Assembly (NCBI GenBank): GCA_013398275.1
Contig: VZSE01005952.1
Location: 248,001-312,000 of the forward strand
DNA from: Promerops cafer
Taxonomy: Eukaryota > Chordata > Aves > Passeriformes > Nectariniidae
Reading direction: 5' to 3'
DNA length: 64,000 nt
Numbering within the stretch: the stretch's first letter is position 1; the number at the start of each line of letters is the position of its first letter. The notes beneath the pieces were generated by a model that did not search any database, was not told where the DNA came from, and was given only the letters and a program-made list of their open reading frames with translations. This document shows, in pieces, positions 38,420 through 51,137 of the stretch. The position numbers and the translations under genes are program-made.

Positions 38420-40482
38420 AGCGGAGCACAGGTGAGCTCAAAGCAGCCCAGGCAGCACCCTGTGCTCAGGAAACACAGACACAGGCACAACTGACAGACA
38501 AATAATGGTTTAATCGCTCTGCAGTCTGAAGTCCAGGTCCTTGCTCTAGTCACAAAAGGCCTGATGAGCCTTGGCTCAAGCTCAAGTTGTGCAAATCCCG
38601 GGTGGCTGATCTGCAGAGCTTTTGTGCAGGTTTCATTGCAATCCACTTTTGGGTAGTTCCAGTCTCTGCTCACTCAGTTCTGCTTTCTGTCTCTTGGATC
38701 TGGGTGAGTGGCTTGTAGCCAAGAAACTCTTCACAGTTATGATTACCTAATTCCCTTGGGCACTTGGGATTCACATGCAAAGTATTCATGGATACATACA
38801 AGTGCACTCATACCACAGGTGGGCATGTGCATACACTGCATGTACACAGAGAAAGCCACAGCTCTGAGCATCTGACAGAGTCAACAATTACAGCAACTCT
38901 GGCAGTGCACAGGAAAATATAATTCTTTTTCTGATGATAAAGTCACGTGCCAAGTCTTGTGTTGCTATCAGTCTTCTCAGAATTACTTCCACAAACACTG
39001 GCATACAAGAATTTAAAAAACTAGTAGCATCTCAACCATGTGACTGAAAACCTTCAACATCTGGCCTTGATTTTTACAGTGATTTCAACCAATATTGTCA
39101 TGATGCAATTTTCATGCTGTTTTAGCCAGTACAACTGTCAGTTACTATGTGGTCAGTCTAAAGAGACAGCAAATCAAAGAGCACCAGCTGGGATTAAGCT
39201 GTACCCACCTCTGAAAACTTCCTGACCCACTAGTCACAGGATAACTTGTAAATGTCCTTGCAACAGGTGGCACCATTCACTCTCTGTTATCCTGATTTGT
39301 TAATCCTGATTTCAGACAAGCCTGAGGAGAAAAATCAATAACTACCATTCATGCTCAAAGTATTGTCTCCAGCAATAAGTTTGCATAATTTTATCTGCAA
39401 TGAAAATGCATTGGGGTGAATAACATTGAGAACAGAGAGGTGACAAGAAAATAGCTTTTTCCTACTGGTTTTGCTTACTGTGTTTCAGCAGGGCTACTAA
39501 CTCTGGTGTGTTTTATCCTTGGAACTTCCCTTTCCTCTTTCCCAAAACACAATAAAAATACATTCTCTTTTAAAAAGTGTGCTTTTAGAGGCGATTCTAT
39601 CCCTCTTGGCCATCACCTGGCGAGCTAAAGTTAGTGAACTGAGTTATGATCTTAATACTGCCACTCCACGCTAAATAAACTACCTGTCAAAAAAACCCTG
39701 AAAATTAATGCAGAAGGCATCCAAGAAACCTGGGAAGTACTTCAGCTGGAGGTTAAATGTGCCAGTCACAACTCCCTGGGAACCACTGGCACAATGTTTG
39801 GGCCCTGCTGAATTCTGAACTCCACAGGAAATGGGGACCCATCTAGCACAAGGGCAAAGTATTACCCAGACTATTAGAACAATAGTAGGGGTAAAGATTA
39901 TGTCAACAAGCCACTCAAAATCTGCCCCCAAGTCTCTCTGGCGAGTTGCCTTCTCCATATGGCTACCCTGAGTGCTACCCTGCTCTGAGGAGCACTTCTC
40001 CAGGATAGACTTGCTCAGTAGTCACCTGGGCCCATTTCAGAAACTTGCTGAAAACACAGAGATCCTTAGATTAGTATCATTCTTCTACTGTTTGTTTTTT
40101 TCCAAGCCCTAATAGATGCGTTCCTGCAAAATTTTTGTACCTCAATAACTGGCAGGAAAAAAGACAATGTTCAACCTAGACATGTTTCTAGTTTCATAGC
40201 TGTAGCCATGTTTGAGCATAGTTACAGAAAAAAGAAACCGATAATATTTCAGTTATTCAGGTATGAGCTAGAACAGGAATGTCAAATCATGTGAGTTTGG
40301 GAAGGTATAGCTAAAAGAAGTGTAGGGGAGAAACAGGGAGGATTTTTTGTTCTTAAATTCCTAAACAAAGAGCTCATGTCTGAGCTGCTTCCCTGCAGCT
40401 TCTCTGCAGTCAGAGACTGGCTTCTAACTTCATGCAAGTCTAGATAGCAGTTTTTTACTCACCAATACCTACCCTTGAGTCT

Positions 40483-40512
40483 TTATATATAGATATATAT
40501 AAAAATAAATAC
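40483..40512. repeat. (TA)n-rich low-complexity tract
   Basis: TATATATAGATATATATA followed by A-rich sequence. A simple-sequence, probably length-variable tract. Confidence 0.85.
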
Positions 40513-42366
40513 AAGTCTACATCGGAAAATGAGACATCTTGCATGTAAAAGGCATATCAAGAAGTAATGATATTTTTCTGTAGAAGAGTGTAACTGCTGG
40601 CAATTTCATTGGAACAGTCTCTTTGAAGTCAAGTCCAGAATGTGATTGCAGTACAGGATTTTCTAGTTAATATCTCTTCTCTTTCTCTCCTTATTTCTCC
40701 TGCAGGTGTAGTACCCCCTGACTTTTTGCTAGAACATGAATGCCCCAAGGGAGAGAGATTTTTCAAACTTTCTACCTCTTCATTTCAGGCATACTTTTAG
40801 CATTTCTCTAAAGACTATGTATCTGCAAATATGATATCCTTTCTACCACATACTGAACGACCAAAAAGAAAATTGTCAAAATGAAAGAGAATGTCACACA
40901 GATTCAGATTTGACAATGTATTTTAGGGAAAGTGGTGGGCTTTTATGTTTTGGGGTTTTTTTTAGGAATACTTGACAGTTCTTTGAGAAGACAAAGCAAA
41001 GGGACATCCTGGCAAACATTTCAAAGTATAGTAGAGTTAGGGCAAGAATGGTTCTTCAAGAATCCAGGCAGGATTCTCATTATTCAGCAGAAAAATAGTG
41101 AATTCATATCAGGGAGATATAGAAATCTGACTTTAGCTCAGTTTACAGTGGTCTTTATAAGAAGAAAGATAAAGTGTCTGAAATTTCAATGCAAGGTGAA
41201 AAAATATGGCCTTACAACAAGATTGGCATCTAAACTCCATTTTTATTAATAGTTATATTTTTCCAGGTTTTTTGCAACGGCATTGCAAACATGATCTCTT
41301 AAAAATGATTTATTACAATCAAAGTAGCCAACATTCCTCATTTATAAAGATTGAAAGTTGTTCATTTTGCCCAGATTTATTTGTTTGGATAGAAATAATA
41401 CCTAAAACAATTTTAACGATGTTTTTTTGTTGAACTTTTCTAGAAAAACAAAACTACAGAAAATCAGCCTAACTGCTTTTATAAAAGTTAATTACATTTT
41501 ATTGTGTTTCTGAAGGCCAAGTTATTTAGCAGAGAAATTCAACTTTATCATACTTCAAGTTTATAGCTATTCTTTGTAGATTCTGGCAGCTGTATGTTCT
41601 GAATATTTTGTTTCCAGTGGACTGGTATGTGGGTTTCAATGGCATACCTTGGAAGGTCTTGGCTTCATCTCCCTTCAAACTGTCACAGTGATCCATTCAT
41701 GGGACCTGAGAAATGTTCCTACTTTTCCTTGCCAGGACACTGTGGGACTGAACACACTGAGAGGGAGGCAGCAAGTTTTGAAAAGATTTTCCTCCAGTCA
41801 GTACCAGATGTATACATAAACAACATTTCACCAAAAGACAAGAAACCTGAAGATTTCAAGCAGCACCAGCTTGTTAGAGCACATCACTAGAAGGGAAGTT
41901 CAAAGTAACCCCTTACAGTCCAGAGGAACTCATGATAAACATTTTCAGTTCCTGGTGTTTCCAGCTAGGTTGGATGTCATAGCCATTACAAAACTTAAGT
42001 CCTCCATTTTGGCTCACAAAGGAGGAGAATATGACTTTCTAAAATCAGCTTTCCTAAATCAAAAAGAAGACAGACCTAGCATCATTTAACCTTCATCATC
42101 ACCCACTGGATAACATTTAGTACTCCAGGATATCAGTCTCAAAAGGCAGCATTATGTCAGCAATTAAAACATAATAGTCAGACTACGTCTGAGCACAGAA
42201 GTACCAACCAACTCGAGTAACAGCTATTCCTATAACCACAGCTGCTGTCACTATGGACCACTGCCAGCTTCTCGTGCCATTCTTGGGAATATCACCTACT
42301 AGGACCAAACTGACATAGATTAAAACACAGGTCAACAGGATTAAGACTGTAAATCATGCCAACTTT

Positions 42367-42757
42367 CCATTTATTGTAAAACCTCACATATATTTCTATG
42401 AATATTGAAAGGAAGAAATATAGAAACTCAAAACAAGAGAGAGATTGAGGCAATTAAATACCAAAGTAAAACCAATTGCCATGCTTCTTTAAAAGAAGTC
42501 TTTTTTATATACTTTAGTAAACTATTTTAAAGTGTCTGAATTAAGTTTTTAAGTTTAATTANCCATTTATTGTAAAACCTCACATATATTTCTATGAATA
42601 TTGAAAGGAAGAAATATAGAAACTCAAAACAAGAGAGAGATTGAGGCAATTAAATACCAAAGTAAAACCAATTGCCATGCTTCTTTAAAAGAAGTCTTTT
42701 TTATATACTTTAGTAAACTATTTTAAAGTGTCTGAATTAAGTTTTTAAGTTTAATTA
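42367..42757. repeat. exact 195-bp direct duplication around a single N (assembly artefact)
   Basis: Bases 42367-42561 are repeated without any difference I can see at 42563-42757, with only an N (42562) between them. Both copies start at CCATTTATTGTAAAACC and end at TTTAAGTTTAATTA. After the second copy the sequence runs into an A-rich tract (AAAAAAAACAAAACAACAAAA). The first copy stops exactly where that tract would begin. This is the signature of two overlapping contigs placed side by side with a one-base gap instead of being merged. The real genome most likely has one copy, so this window would be 196 bases too long here. Confidence 0.95.
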
Positions 42758-45433
42758 AAAAAAAACAAAACAACAAAACACTAAACTTTCAATTTCAACA
42801 AATTTGAGGACTAGAGATTTAAAATTCTTTTCCATAAGCAATGAATTAGAAACTTACTCCTTTTAACATTTACATATAAATGTTGTCACTATTATTCATG
42901 TGACAAACACTGACATTCATTCATCATGCCAGAAATGCACGTCCTCAAATAAAAACCAGCCTATGTTTATAACAGCACATTGCACTGTTTGTTTGCTTGC
43001 TTTGCTTTGGTTTTGTTTGAATGCTGTGCCTGTTTCTCTTCCAGAAAGTCCATTGAACTTCGATTAGGTTCAAGATAATAAGAAAAAACAGCAGATTGCA
43101 TTGTTTTAATTAAATCTGAACACATGGATTTAGGTCAGGAAAGAACTGTTTCAGTTAACAGAATCTTAGAGTGATAGCAATTAATTTTGCAGGTATTCCA
43201 CCTTTTCAATGGGATCAGTTCACAGTGTATCGAGTGGCAGAGCAAAATGCAATAAAAACAGGGACAGCATAACAAGTACAAATTGAAACCCTATTTGCTA
43301 ATCTACCTATTAGAACACCAAACAAAAAGCAAGTCACCTATATGGAAGCTGTAAAAAAAGCTTATACAACAGTCATTACAACTGCAGTTTTAAAGATGTC
43401 ACTTCTAACTCAGGGAAAAAAATGACAAAATAATTGGTTTAAGTTCAAGCCTCTCTAAATGAATTAAAAACCTCATAGCATTCCAAAGTCTGTAAAATTG
43501 TTCGCAAGTCCATGAAAGGGATACTAAATAGAATACTAAGTAGAGTGGGCCATAATGAAGCCTGTTGATTTTTTGACCTCCAGGAAATTGCTTTGTTCTT
43601 TTATTGTATGTGCACATTCCCTATGGAAGTGAGTGTCTGGTCAATGGCAATTATTTGTTCAAATACTGAGAGATGCAAGTGATGTTGTCACTGTTGTTTC
43701 CCCTCCTAAATTCCATCTCACAGATATATAATGTATAGTGTAGTGGAGCACTCAGCAAATCTTTCCTGAGCATCTCACAATCACAGGATTGACATTGGTT
43801 CACTGCATAAGAAGTAGTATTTTTCCAGAAAGTTAAATATGATTAAAATCCACTTTCCATCAATTATTCCTACTCAGCATTTTACTTAATATCATGCACA
43901 GCTGCCTTGAATTACTAAATTAGTGTTTACATAAAATCAAAATCTTCTGCAATTAAATACCCTCTTAAGGCAGAAATATTTGCATTGAACAACAAATGCA
44001 ATGGTACAGTGTGTAAAGAAAACTCGGATGGGATGGGGGGCTGCCAGGGAAGAACCAAACTTACAGCAATAATTTGAACATTATTTTCAACAGCAAGGAT
44101 TTAAAACAAAAAATAAAATAAAGTGACTTCTAGGTTTTCTTAGTGTTACTATGACAACTTTCTCTACGTTGAGTAGAAGTGTTCCAGGGATGCAAAAAAG
44201 CTCCTTGACCTTTGGCAAAATTTTAAATTCTCCCCAAGTGCTCTCCCTGTAGTATGCTATGGCTCAGATGAAACTTAAACAGATGAAATTCTGCCTTTTC
44301 AGTTATATCTGTTGAATTTCATTTGAGTCACTAGTAATACACACAGGAAAAAAAAAATCCTTGTCCAGCAGTATTTAATATGAGTAAATCTCAGGTTTAT
44401 TTAGATATACTTAAGTGGCTTAACATTGTTATTAGAAGTCTAAAATCTAATTTCCAACACAAATTAATTTTGACACTCAGGAGCCTTGCAGTTGGCAATG
44501 CCTTTATCCCTGGAGACAATTTTCACTATTTCTACTGCCCCTTTGAAAGTACACACTCAGACATAAACATGGCCACTGTTCTCCAAAAAAAAAGAAAAAC
44601 CAAAACCCAAATAGAAAACATTTACTGTGCAACGGATTGTCTTCAAGAGCATGCAACACTCTAATTAAAGACGTAGATGAACCTGGAAAACAAGATGTAG
44701 CCCAATGTGATTTTGCCAGCTATGGATCACACGAGGCCAACCTGACAGCTTTTCTTCAATAGATTTTCAATACAACACAAGTGAGGTACAAAGAAAATCT
44801 TATCTAACAGGATTCCAGGAACACATTACAAATGGTGTCACATTAGAGCTTGCATTAAAGTCAGAAAGCCAGGATTAGCAGCTGAATTTAAAACATACAA
44901 GGAATTAAGGAGCTGAAGGGAAGGAAAATGACAGCAGTGAAAGGGAACACGTCTGGTCAGAAAGAGGTTATTTCAAATTTCCCCGGGGTTGCTAGCATTA
45001 TTTCATTTAGTACTCTTATCAATGGCATGGACACAAATAGGAGTGAGAAAGTAACATTATCTCTAATAAAGAGAAAGATGAAGTTATCAGAGAGATGGAA
45101 ATCTTGAGGACTGCAGTAGGAGAAGCATCAAAATTCAATTGCATAAAAAGAAAGTAATTTTCTTAGTTAACTTGGAATTCAGGCCCAGAAAGCACCTCAA
45201 GAAAGCACATGAAGGAAAGGAAAGATGATCATAAAACTGTGATACAGACCCAAGAGATTATATTATAACCCAAGGACACACCAAGTAAGAAAAATAATAG
45301 AATTCTACAAGACATTCTCTGGATCAATGCATAATACACTCATCAACTGTCTTCAAGAAAGAGCTATTTAAACTAGGATTGGTACAGAATGAGACCCTCA
45401 GATTGAACAGGAAAACAATGAGCTGAAAGTAAA

Positions 45434-45467
45434 GGGGGTTTTGGGTTGGTTGGTTTTGGGGAGGGGG
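45434..45467 (+). other. G-quadruplex candidate
   Basis: Four G-runs of three or more lie on plus: G5 (45434-45438), G3 (45443-45445), G4 (45458-45461) and G5 (45463-45467). The loops are TTTT, a 12-base TTGGTTGGTTTT, and A. The middle loop exceeds the strict seven-base limit but itself contains two GG pairs. This is the strongest G-run cluster I noticed in an otherwise AT-rich window. Confidence 0.55.
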
Positions 45468-46615
45468 TGTTAAATCTAAATATCTAAACAAAAGAATATC
45501 AACAAATAGATCCAAGGCTCTGAGGAACTACTTTGCTGCTAAAGGATAAGGGTAACAAAACAAAAACCAGAACAAAACAAACCCAAACAAACAGGCAATG
45601 CTTTGCTGTGAGTAAATGTAGGCTAGAAATGAGAAAAATCCAAACCATTAGATCAATGGTGCCTTTCACAATTTTCCTGACTGCTTTAAACATAAAGCTC
45701 ACTAAATTAAAGAAGGGAACTTTATGACGTGGAATTTGCAGTATCAAGGGACAAAACTTGATGACATGAAAAGTTCTCTCCGGTTTGGAAGGAACCTTAC
45801 CTCCTTCAGCTTCCATCATTTTATGAAAAATGAGTAACCTCTTTTTACACCCAGAAATCAGAAAGCAGCAGATGTAGCTGATTTACATTTAAAACCTGCC
45901 TTCTGCAGTAGAGGTCAATCTTTCTGTCCATAACAGTGACCTCAGGGAAAAAGCTTGCCATGACACATAAGGAAAACACATTTTTCAGACACAAACCTTT
46001 TGAATTGGCTGCATATTTTCAGCATTATCAGTTCCTCATTATTTTGAGACTACTTGTAGACATCTTTTAGAATCTATCTATGGCAAGAAAAAGTCATAGG
46101 AAATACAAAATAAAACTTATCCTGATGAGAGTTGCTGACCTAAAATTGCATAGTCTTTAACATACTGAGCATTCCTTATTCACAATCCATTATCTATAGT
46201 GTATTCCAAAGTGTCAAGTAAATACAGTAAAACAATGATTTACTGAATGAATTGCAGTTCTTGATCTACAAAAAGGAAGATGTTGGAGACAGATTAGCAA
46301 CATCATGTGTAGCTACATTAGCACTCAGCAATAATCCCAGGAGTATAACTGAATGTGTTTTAAATGGATACATCACCTGATTATTTCAGGGAAAAATAGA
46401 TGCTCAAAAGAAATTTTCTGGTCTTCCATCTCTGTTTCCTGTCACTATTTCTTTATTTAACTCTTAGCCTCCACTTCTGCTGCTATTTACAGTTCCTCTG
46501 TCCTCAGTGCTCATAGCTCTCCTTCTCCCAGCCCATTCCACTCTGCATTTATGCATGTACTATTAGACAATATTTTAAACACCACACACTGCATGCACCC
46601 ACCCACCCTGAAGCT

Positions 46616-46639
46616 CATATATACATATATATGCATATG
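46616..46639. repeat. alternating CATATA tract, nearly palindromic
   Basis: CATATATACATATATATGCATATG is alternating purine-pyrimidine sequence and close to self-complementary. It follows a (CCCA)-type stretch. Simple repeat. Confidence 0.8.
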
Positions 46640-48919
46640 TCACTGTTAAATTGCCCTCCCTTGTTTCTGTGACAAATACAGACCTTGCAGATTTCCAATA
46701 AAGAATTTTTCATCAGAATTTATAAAAACATTACAGGCAGGCCCACATCTGTCCCTACCACCGAGCTCCAAGCCACAGTGAGATAGGGCAACCACGAAGA
46801 CTTGCAAGCCAACAAGAACCTTTCCTAGAAGCCCACACAGGCAGGAACACTGCACGTGAAGCTGCCACCTCTGCCCAGATGCAATAGGACGCTTGCAGGA
46901 GGGCTCTGCTGCAGAAAATGTTCCACCTTCACACCAGAGCCTGAGGCCTGGAATCAGCCTGGCTCTCTGAGGGCTTGTTCCCATACTAGCAGTGCCCTTA
47001 GTAAGCCCAGGGTTTCACTGAACTTTGTACAGAGTCGTGCTGTCCAGAGCCCAGGAGCAGGGAATTCACTGAAAAAGTGAAAAAGCTCCCTCCCTCTGTC
47101 TCTATCTTAGCCTATGCAAGCAAACCTTGGGAACAGCATTGTTCTCCATTTGAAAAAAAAAAATACCACCTCATTTGGAGCTTAGCTTTCAGCTGGAAAA
47201 AACATCCAACATTAGGTACCACCTAAGAAATCATTTATTAGGTGTACACCTTGCTCTGAAATATGGAACTTTCTGGTACAGAAGCTGAGACCTCCTGTTT
47301 CAGAAGCAGCAGTGACACCGTAGTGCAGAGCCAAGCAAAGCAAAAAAATCACTTGGGCAGCTTTGCACAGCATGTTTTCACACTCATGCTCCTATTCTAG
47401 ATCCACATCAAAATCCTAGTTGATTTTAAGCAGCATTTTACAACTAAACTGATTTAATAAACAAATAACTTAAAATCATTTACTGAGACCTAAATTGCTA
47501 AAATGCCTTCTATTAGCTTTCTGAGAACATTTGATGTAAAGGCTGCCTGAGAAATGAAAAGTGCTGAGCCCCTAATTGGGAAATTTTGTTCCTCTTGGAC
47601 TGATGCACTACCCTTAATTTCAACTGCTGGCTGTAAACAACTTCAGTGTGAGGGTTATTAAGAAACAATCATCCTGAGTAAGCCTCACGGATGACAGAGC
47701 CTGTGTTTCCAAGATTCAGTTTAAACCTGAACAGACACAAATATGGAGAAAATGCAACTCAGTGGAATGGATGGATGAGCCAGAAATAAAATCTGGATAA
47801 CAAAACTTAATATTCCGATTTATGTGTGTGTGATTTTAACAAGTATGTGTCATGAGACTTGTGAGTAACCTGTTAGAGACTCTTGTGACATGTGGACACA
47901 TTCCTGAACTTAAAAATCATTCCTAAACAGTTTTTAAGTTCTACTCTTAAAATGTTCTAGTATGAAAATGGAAATGTTCTTTTCACCCACCATCCCAGTC
48001 TCTATCTTTTCATCCCTATTTCTTTTATAAAAATCCAAAGAGATTTTGTAAAAGAAAAATGAAACCGGTTTAGATATGGTAATGATCGAATGCCTTTTAT
48101 CCTATATGTATGCAGAAATACCAGAAGTCAAACACTTCTAAGCCTGCCCCCCTACTCCCCTGAATACTCCCATAACAATTCTTTAAAACTCTGCTGTGGA
48201 TTTTGAGGCAGACTAATGCAGTGGCTGTTTCATGGCATAGCCTGAGGCTACAAATGCTCCCAGCCCTCAAATGTTATCCTTCAAAGTTTTTAGAAGTTTC
48301 TCAATTCTTTGTTTAGCTATCACATGAAGTCTCAAACACAAGTTTCACACAAGCTAACACTGAAAATAATTAAAAATCCCTCTGCCTTTATAAATAATTC
48401 AATACAGAAAATACAACATATATCATGTGCTGACTTCTTTTCATTGTCAAATCAGAGGTGTGTGTTTTTCTCATGGGCATCGCAGGCCAGTTTCACAATG
48501 AGTGCATAAACATCACTTGACTTCAAAAAAAGATACTCAACACTGATTTATCTTGTGTCAGTTTATAATTGTGGACAAACCAATTAAAACCTTATAGTAG
48601 GGTTACACCTGATTTCTGCATTTTCCTTAAATATTCAGAGAAAAGTAAGGAAATTAACACAAGTTTCACGAAGGTCAGGCAACAGATACTTTTGACTACT
48701 TGATATTAAGGGCATATCAGAGTCCACCAGTATTCTGGGAACAGTTATCTGTAGAGTTATCTGCCTGTACAGACACAATTTTATTTGGATAGAGCAGTTA
48801 TTTCTCTAAATTCACAGGAAAAATATAGCATGTTGAAGAAGTTGAAGAGTAATTAATTATAAGACAAATCAACTATTGATGAGAACAATAATTTTCAAAA
48901 TAAATATGTGATTTTCAAA

Positions 48920-48941
48920 GTGTTCTAAAAGTGTTCTAAAA
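48920..48941. repeat. 11-bp perfect tandem duplication
   Basis: GTGTTCTAAAA occurs at 48920-48930 and again at 48931-48941. Isolated small duplication. Confidence 0.85.
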
Positions 48942-50883
48942 GCATAATTAGCTAACAGACATTAGATATCTAGATTTAGAAGCATGCTTTGAAAGCAAGC
49001 TTGGTTTGCAGCTGGACAACAAAACAAAAAGTTACTACAAGCAACTAACCAAAAGCCTTACACGCAAAATTAAGCAAGCAAACAAAAAACCTGCACATTT
49101 TATTTCTGCTGCACACTCTGTTTCTGAATTATGGGTTGTCATGACACAGGGCAGACTCATTCTGCTGACCTGCACCAACAGAAACTTCCCCAGCTTCAAG
49201 GATTTTAAATCCTCAATACTGTTCATGACACAGGTTTGGAGAAGGATCTCTAATAGTGCTGATTAATAACTAGTGCTTCTGATAGTGCTTCTGTATTTCA
49301 ATAAAAGAGCAGAATGAATCTAGTAACATGGATCTGTTTTACTATTGCCATTCAGAACTCTGAGAGCAGTAAAACCCTTAAGAATTGTATCAGTTCCAGG
49401 CTGCTACTCTGAAAGACTACCAGCAACAAAGGATAACCGAGACAGAGATAAAAATATTATGTTTCCCCCTCACTTCAAGGCAATGAGGATAAAATATTTT
49501 AAATAGGGTGCATCCCCTTCTCACAATAGTGAGAAGAAATACACAAAAGAGGGAAGAAAACATCTCAGTAAAATTCCTCCCTTGGAGTTTGAATGCAGCC
49601 ACACATGGAAGTGTCCAGAGACAGCAGTTAAAGGACAGTGCAGAAGTGACACCACCCACCTGTGCCTGAGACATGCCATTCTGGCCTGGAGGAGAGCCAC
49701 TGCATGGGCACAGCACTCACCTAAGGGCATGCTCTGCAGCAGCTGATGAACAAAAGCTCTGCCTCTAGTCCTGTATCTAGGACCCTATACAGATCTGGCT
49801 GTGAACTTGCCTATGGAATGAGAATTTCCAATTGCCTTTTAACTCTAAAAAAGTCACCATTTTGTGCAAAGTAATCTTCCCAACCGAAGTCTTACCAGCA
49901 AAATTAAAGACAAAAGAAATGTGGCTCATTAGCGACATATTGTGCCAAGTGAAACAAGGAAAGATTTTTATCTCAGTTATTATGGAAAGAATCAGCTCTA
50001 ATTACACTGTCTTTCATAGTCTTAGTATCATTCATGAGTTTCCTGTGGATGTATTCCAGCATAACCAAGGTTAGATTCAGGGTCATGGGACCAGATAATA
50101 ACGTGTCTTGCACAGGGCTATGGTAGTAACCATGCTGATTCCCTCTGAGTTACTTGAAACTCTACATTTTGACTTGGATATATGTACACCCAATACAGTA
50201 CTGCTTGCATTTGTAGGATTGGGAAATTAAATTCTTTTTCAAAGACATTCCTTTTGAGCAGAAGTAATGTTTTAGCTTTCACTAATCTTAAGCTTTCAGT
50301 TGTGATTAAAGAGATCAGCATCAAAACCAAATGAAAAATAGAGCAATTTTACTTCCTTGAGTTTAATAACTTCTTAATTTAAGATAGGATATTTATTTTC
50401 ACATAAAGTATTGGCAATTTTTTGGCTTTGAATACCTTCCCTTTTAAAAATGAGGGAAAAAGCACTCCACTTGTGATTGCTTTGACGTTATATTACCCCA
50501 TCACATAGAATAACTCAAGCTCTCCAGACCCAAGCTGACATTTAGAAAGCCTAATGATCAAGCCATATCAGTAACTTAGCTCAGTTTCTAAATATGTGGT
50601 ACTCTACTTTCTTCTGTGCATTTAATTGGGCACAAAGACTATGAAACCTGTCCTCATTCTTTTTCTGCTTTACCATTTCAAAGAGAAATTTTTCATATTT
50701 TTAATTATGATTGTCCAAAATGTTAAATGATGGAGTCCAGGAATTATACAATAATCATAACACTGATTAAAGAAAAACTAGCAATGAAAGTAAGCAATTC
50801 TAGAGCTATGGGATGAAAGAAAAAGTTGAAATTATGATCCTAAAGGATCATTTTTTTTTTAACCAGCCTCCTTGGCCCATTAG

Positions 50884-51137
50884 CACTGGTGAGTCTACAG
50901 CGAGTCCTGTGTTCAGTTCTGGGCTCCTCTCTGCAAAAAAGACCCTGAGGGGCTGGAGCTAGTCCAGAGAAGGGCAGCAAAGCTGGGGAAGGGTTTGGAG
51001 CACAGGTGTGATGAGGAGCAGCTGAGGGAACTGAGGGTGTTTAGCCTAGAGAAAGGAGGCTCAGGATAGACCTCATCACTCTCTACAACCACCTGGAAGG
51101 AGGGTGGAGTCAGCTGGGGGTTGATCTCTTTTAACTA
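50884..51137 (+). mobile_element. CR1 LINE internal fragment, lacking the 3' terminus
   Basis: About 250 bases match CR1: GTCCTGTGTTCAGTTCTGGG (near 50905), GAGGGGCTGGAGCTAGTCCA (near 50947), and GAGGAGCAGCTGAGGGAACT (near 51012). GTTTAGCCTAGAGAAAGGAG (near 51039) and CTCTCTACAACCACCTGGAA (near 51080) follow. Unlike most copies it stops around GGGGGTTGATCTCTTTT and has no recognisable 3' end, so it lost both ends, the 3' one presumably by later deletion. A T10 run lies just upstream. Confidence 0.93.

Larger units (their letters stand above)
36274..42366. other. non-coding DNA, no gene seen
   Basis: No gene is recognised. GC-richer patches lie at 38330-38700 and 39680-39960. The first has an 11-bp tandem duplication and, on minus, an ATTAAA-type signal at about 38510. 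I considered a retroviral LTR there but could not support one. The open frames at 40932-41249 and 41627-41890 resemble nothing known. Confidence 0.6.
42758..50883. other. non-coding DNA, no gene seen
   Basis: No gene is recognised over about 8 kb. The GC-richer patch at 46740-47060 contains a minus-strand open frame of 112 codons (46646-46984), cysteine- and glycine-rich, without a family I recognise. It has no splice-site or promoter context and is probably accidental. Minor A-rich simple repeats occur at 45554-45593. Confidence 0.6.

Noticed and set aside
38330..38700. Possible LTR on minus
   Set aside because: An ATTAAA-like signal sits in a GC-richer patch, but no paired TG/CA ends, target duplication or familiar LTR words could be found.
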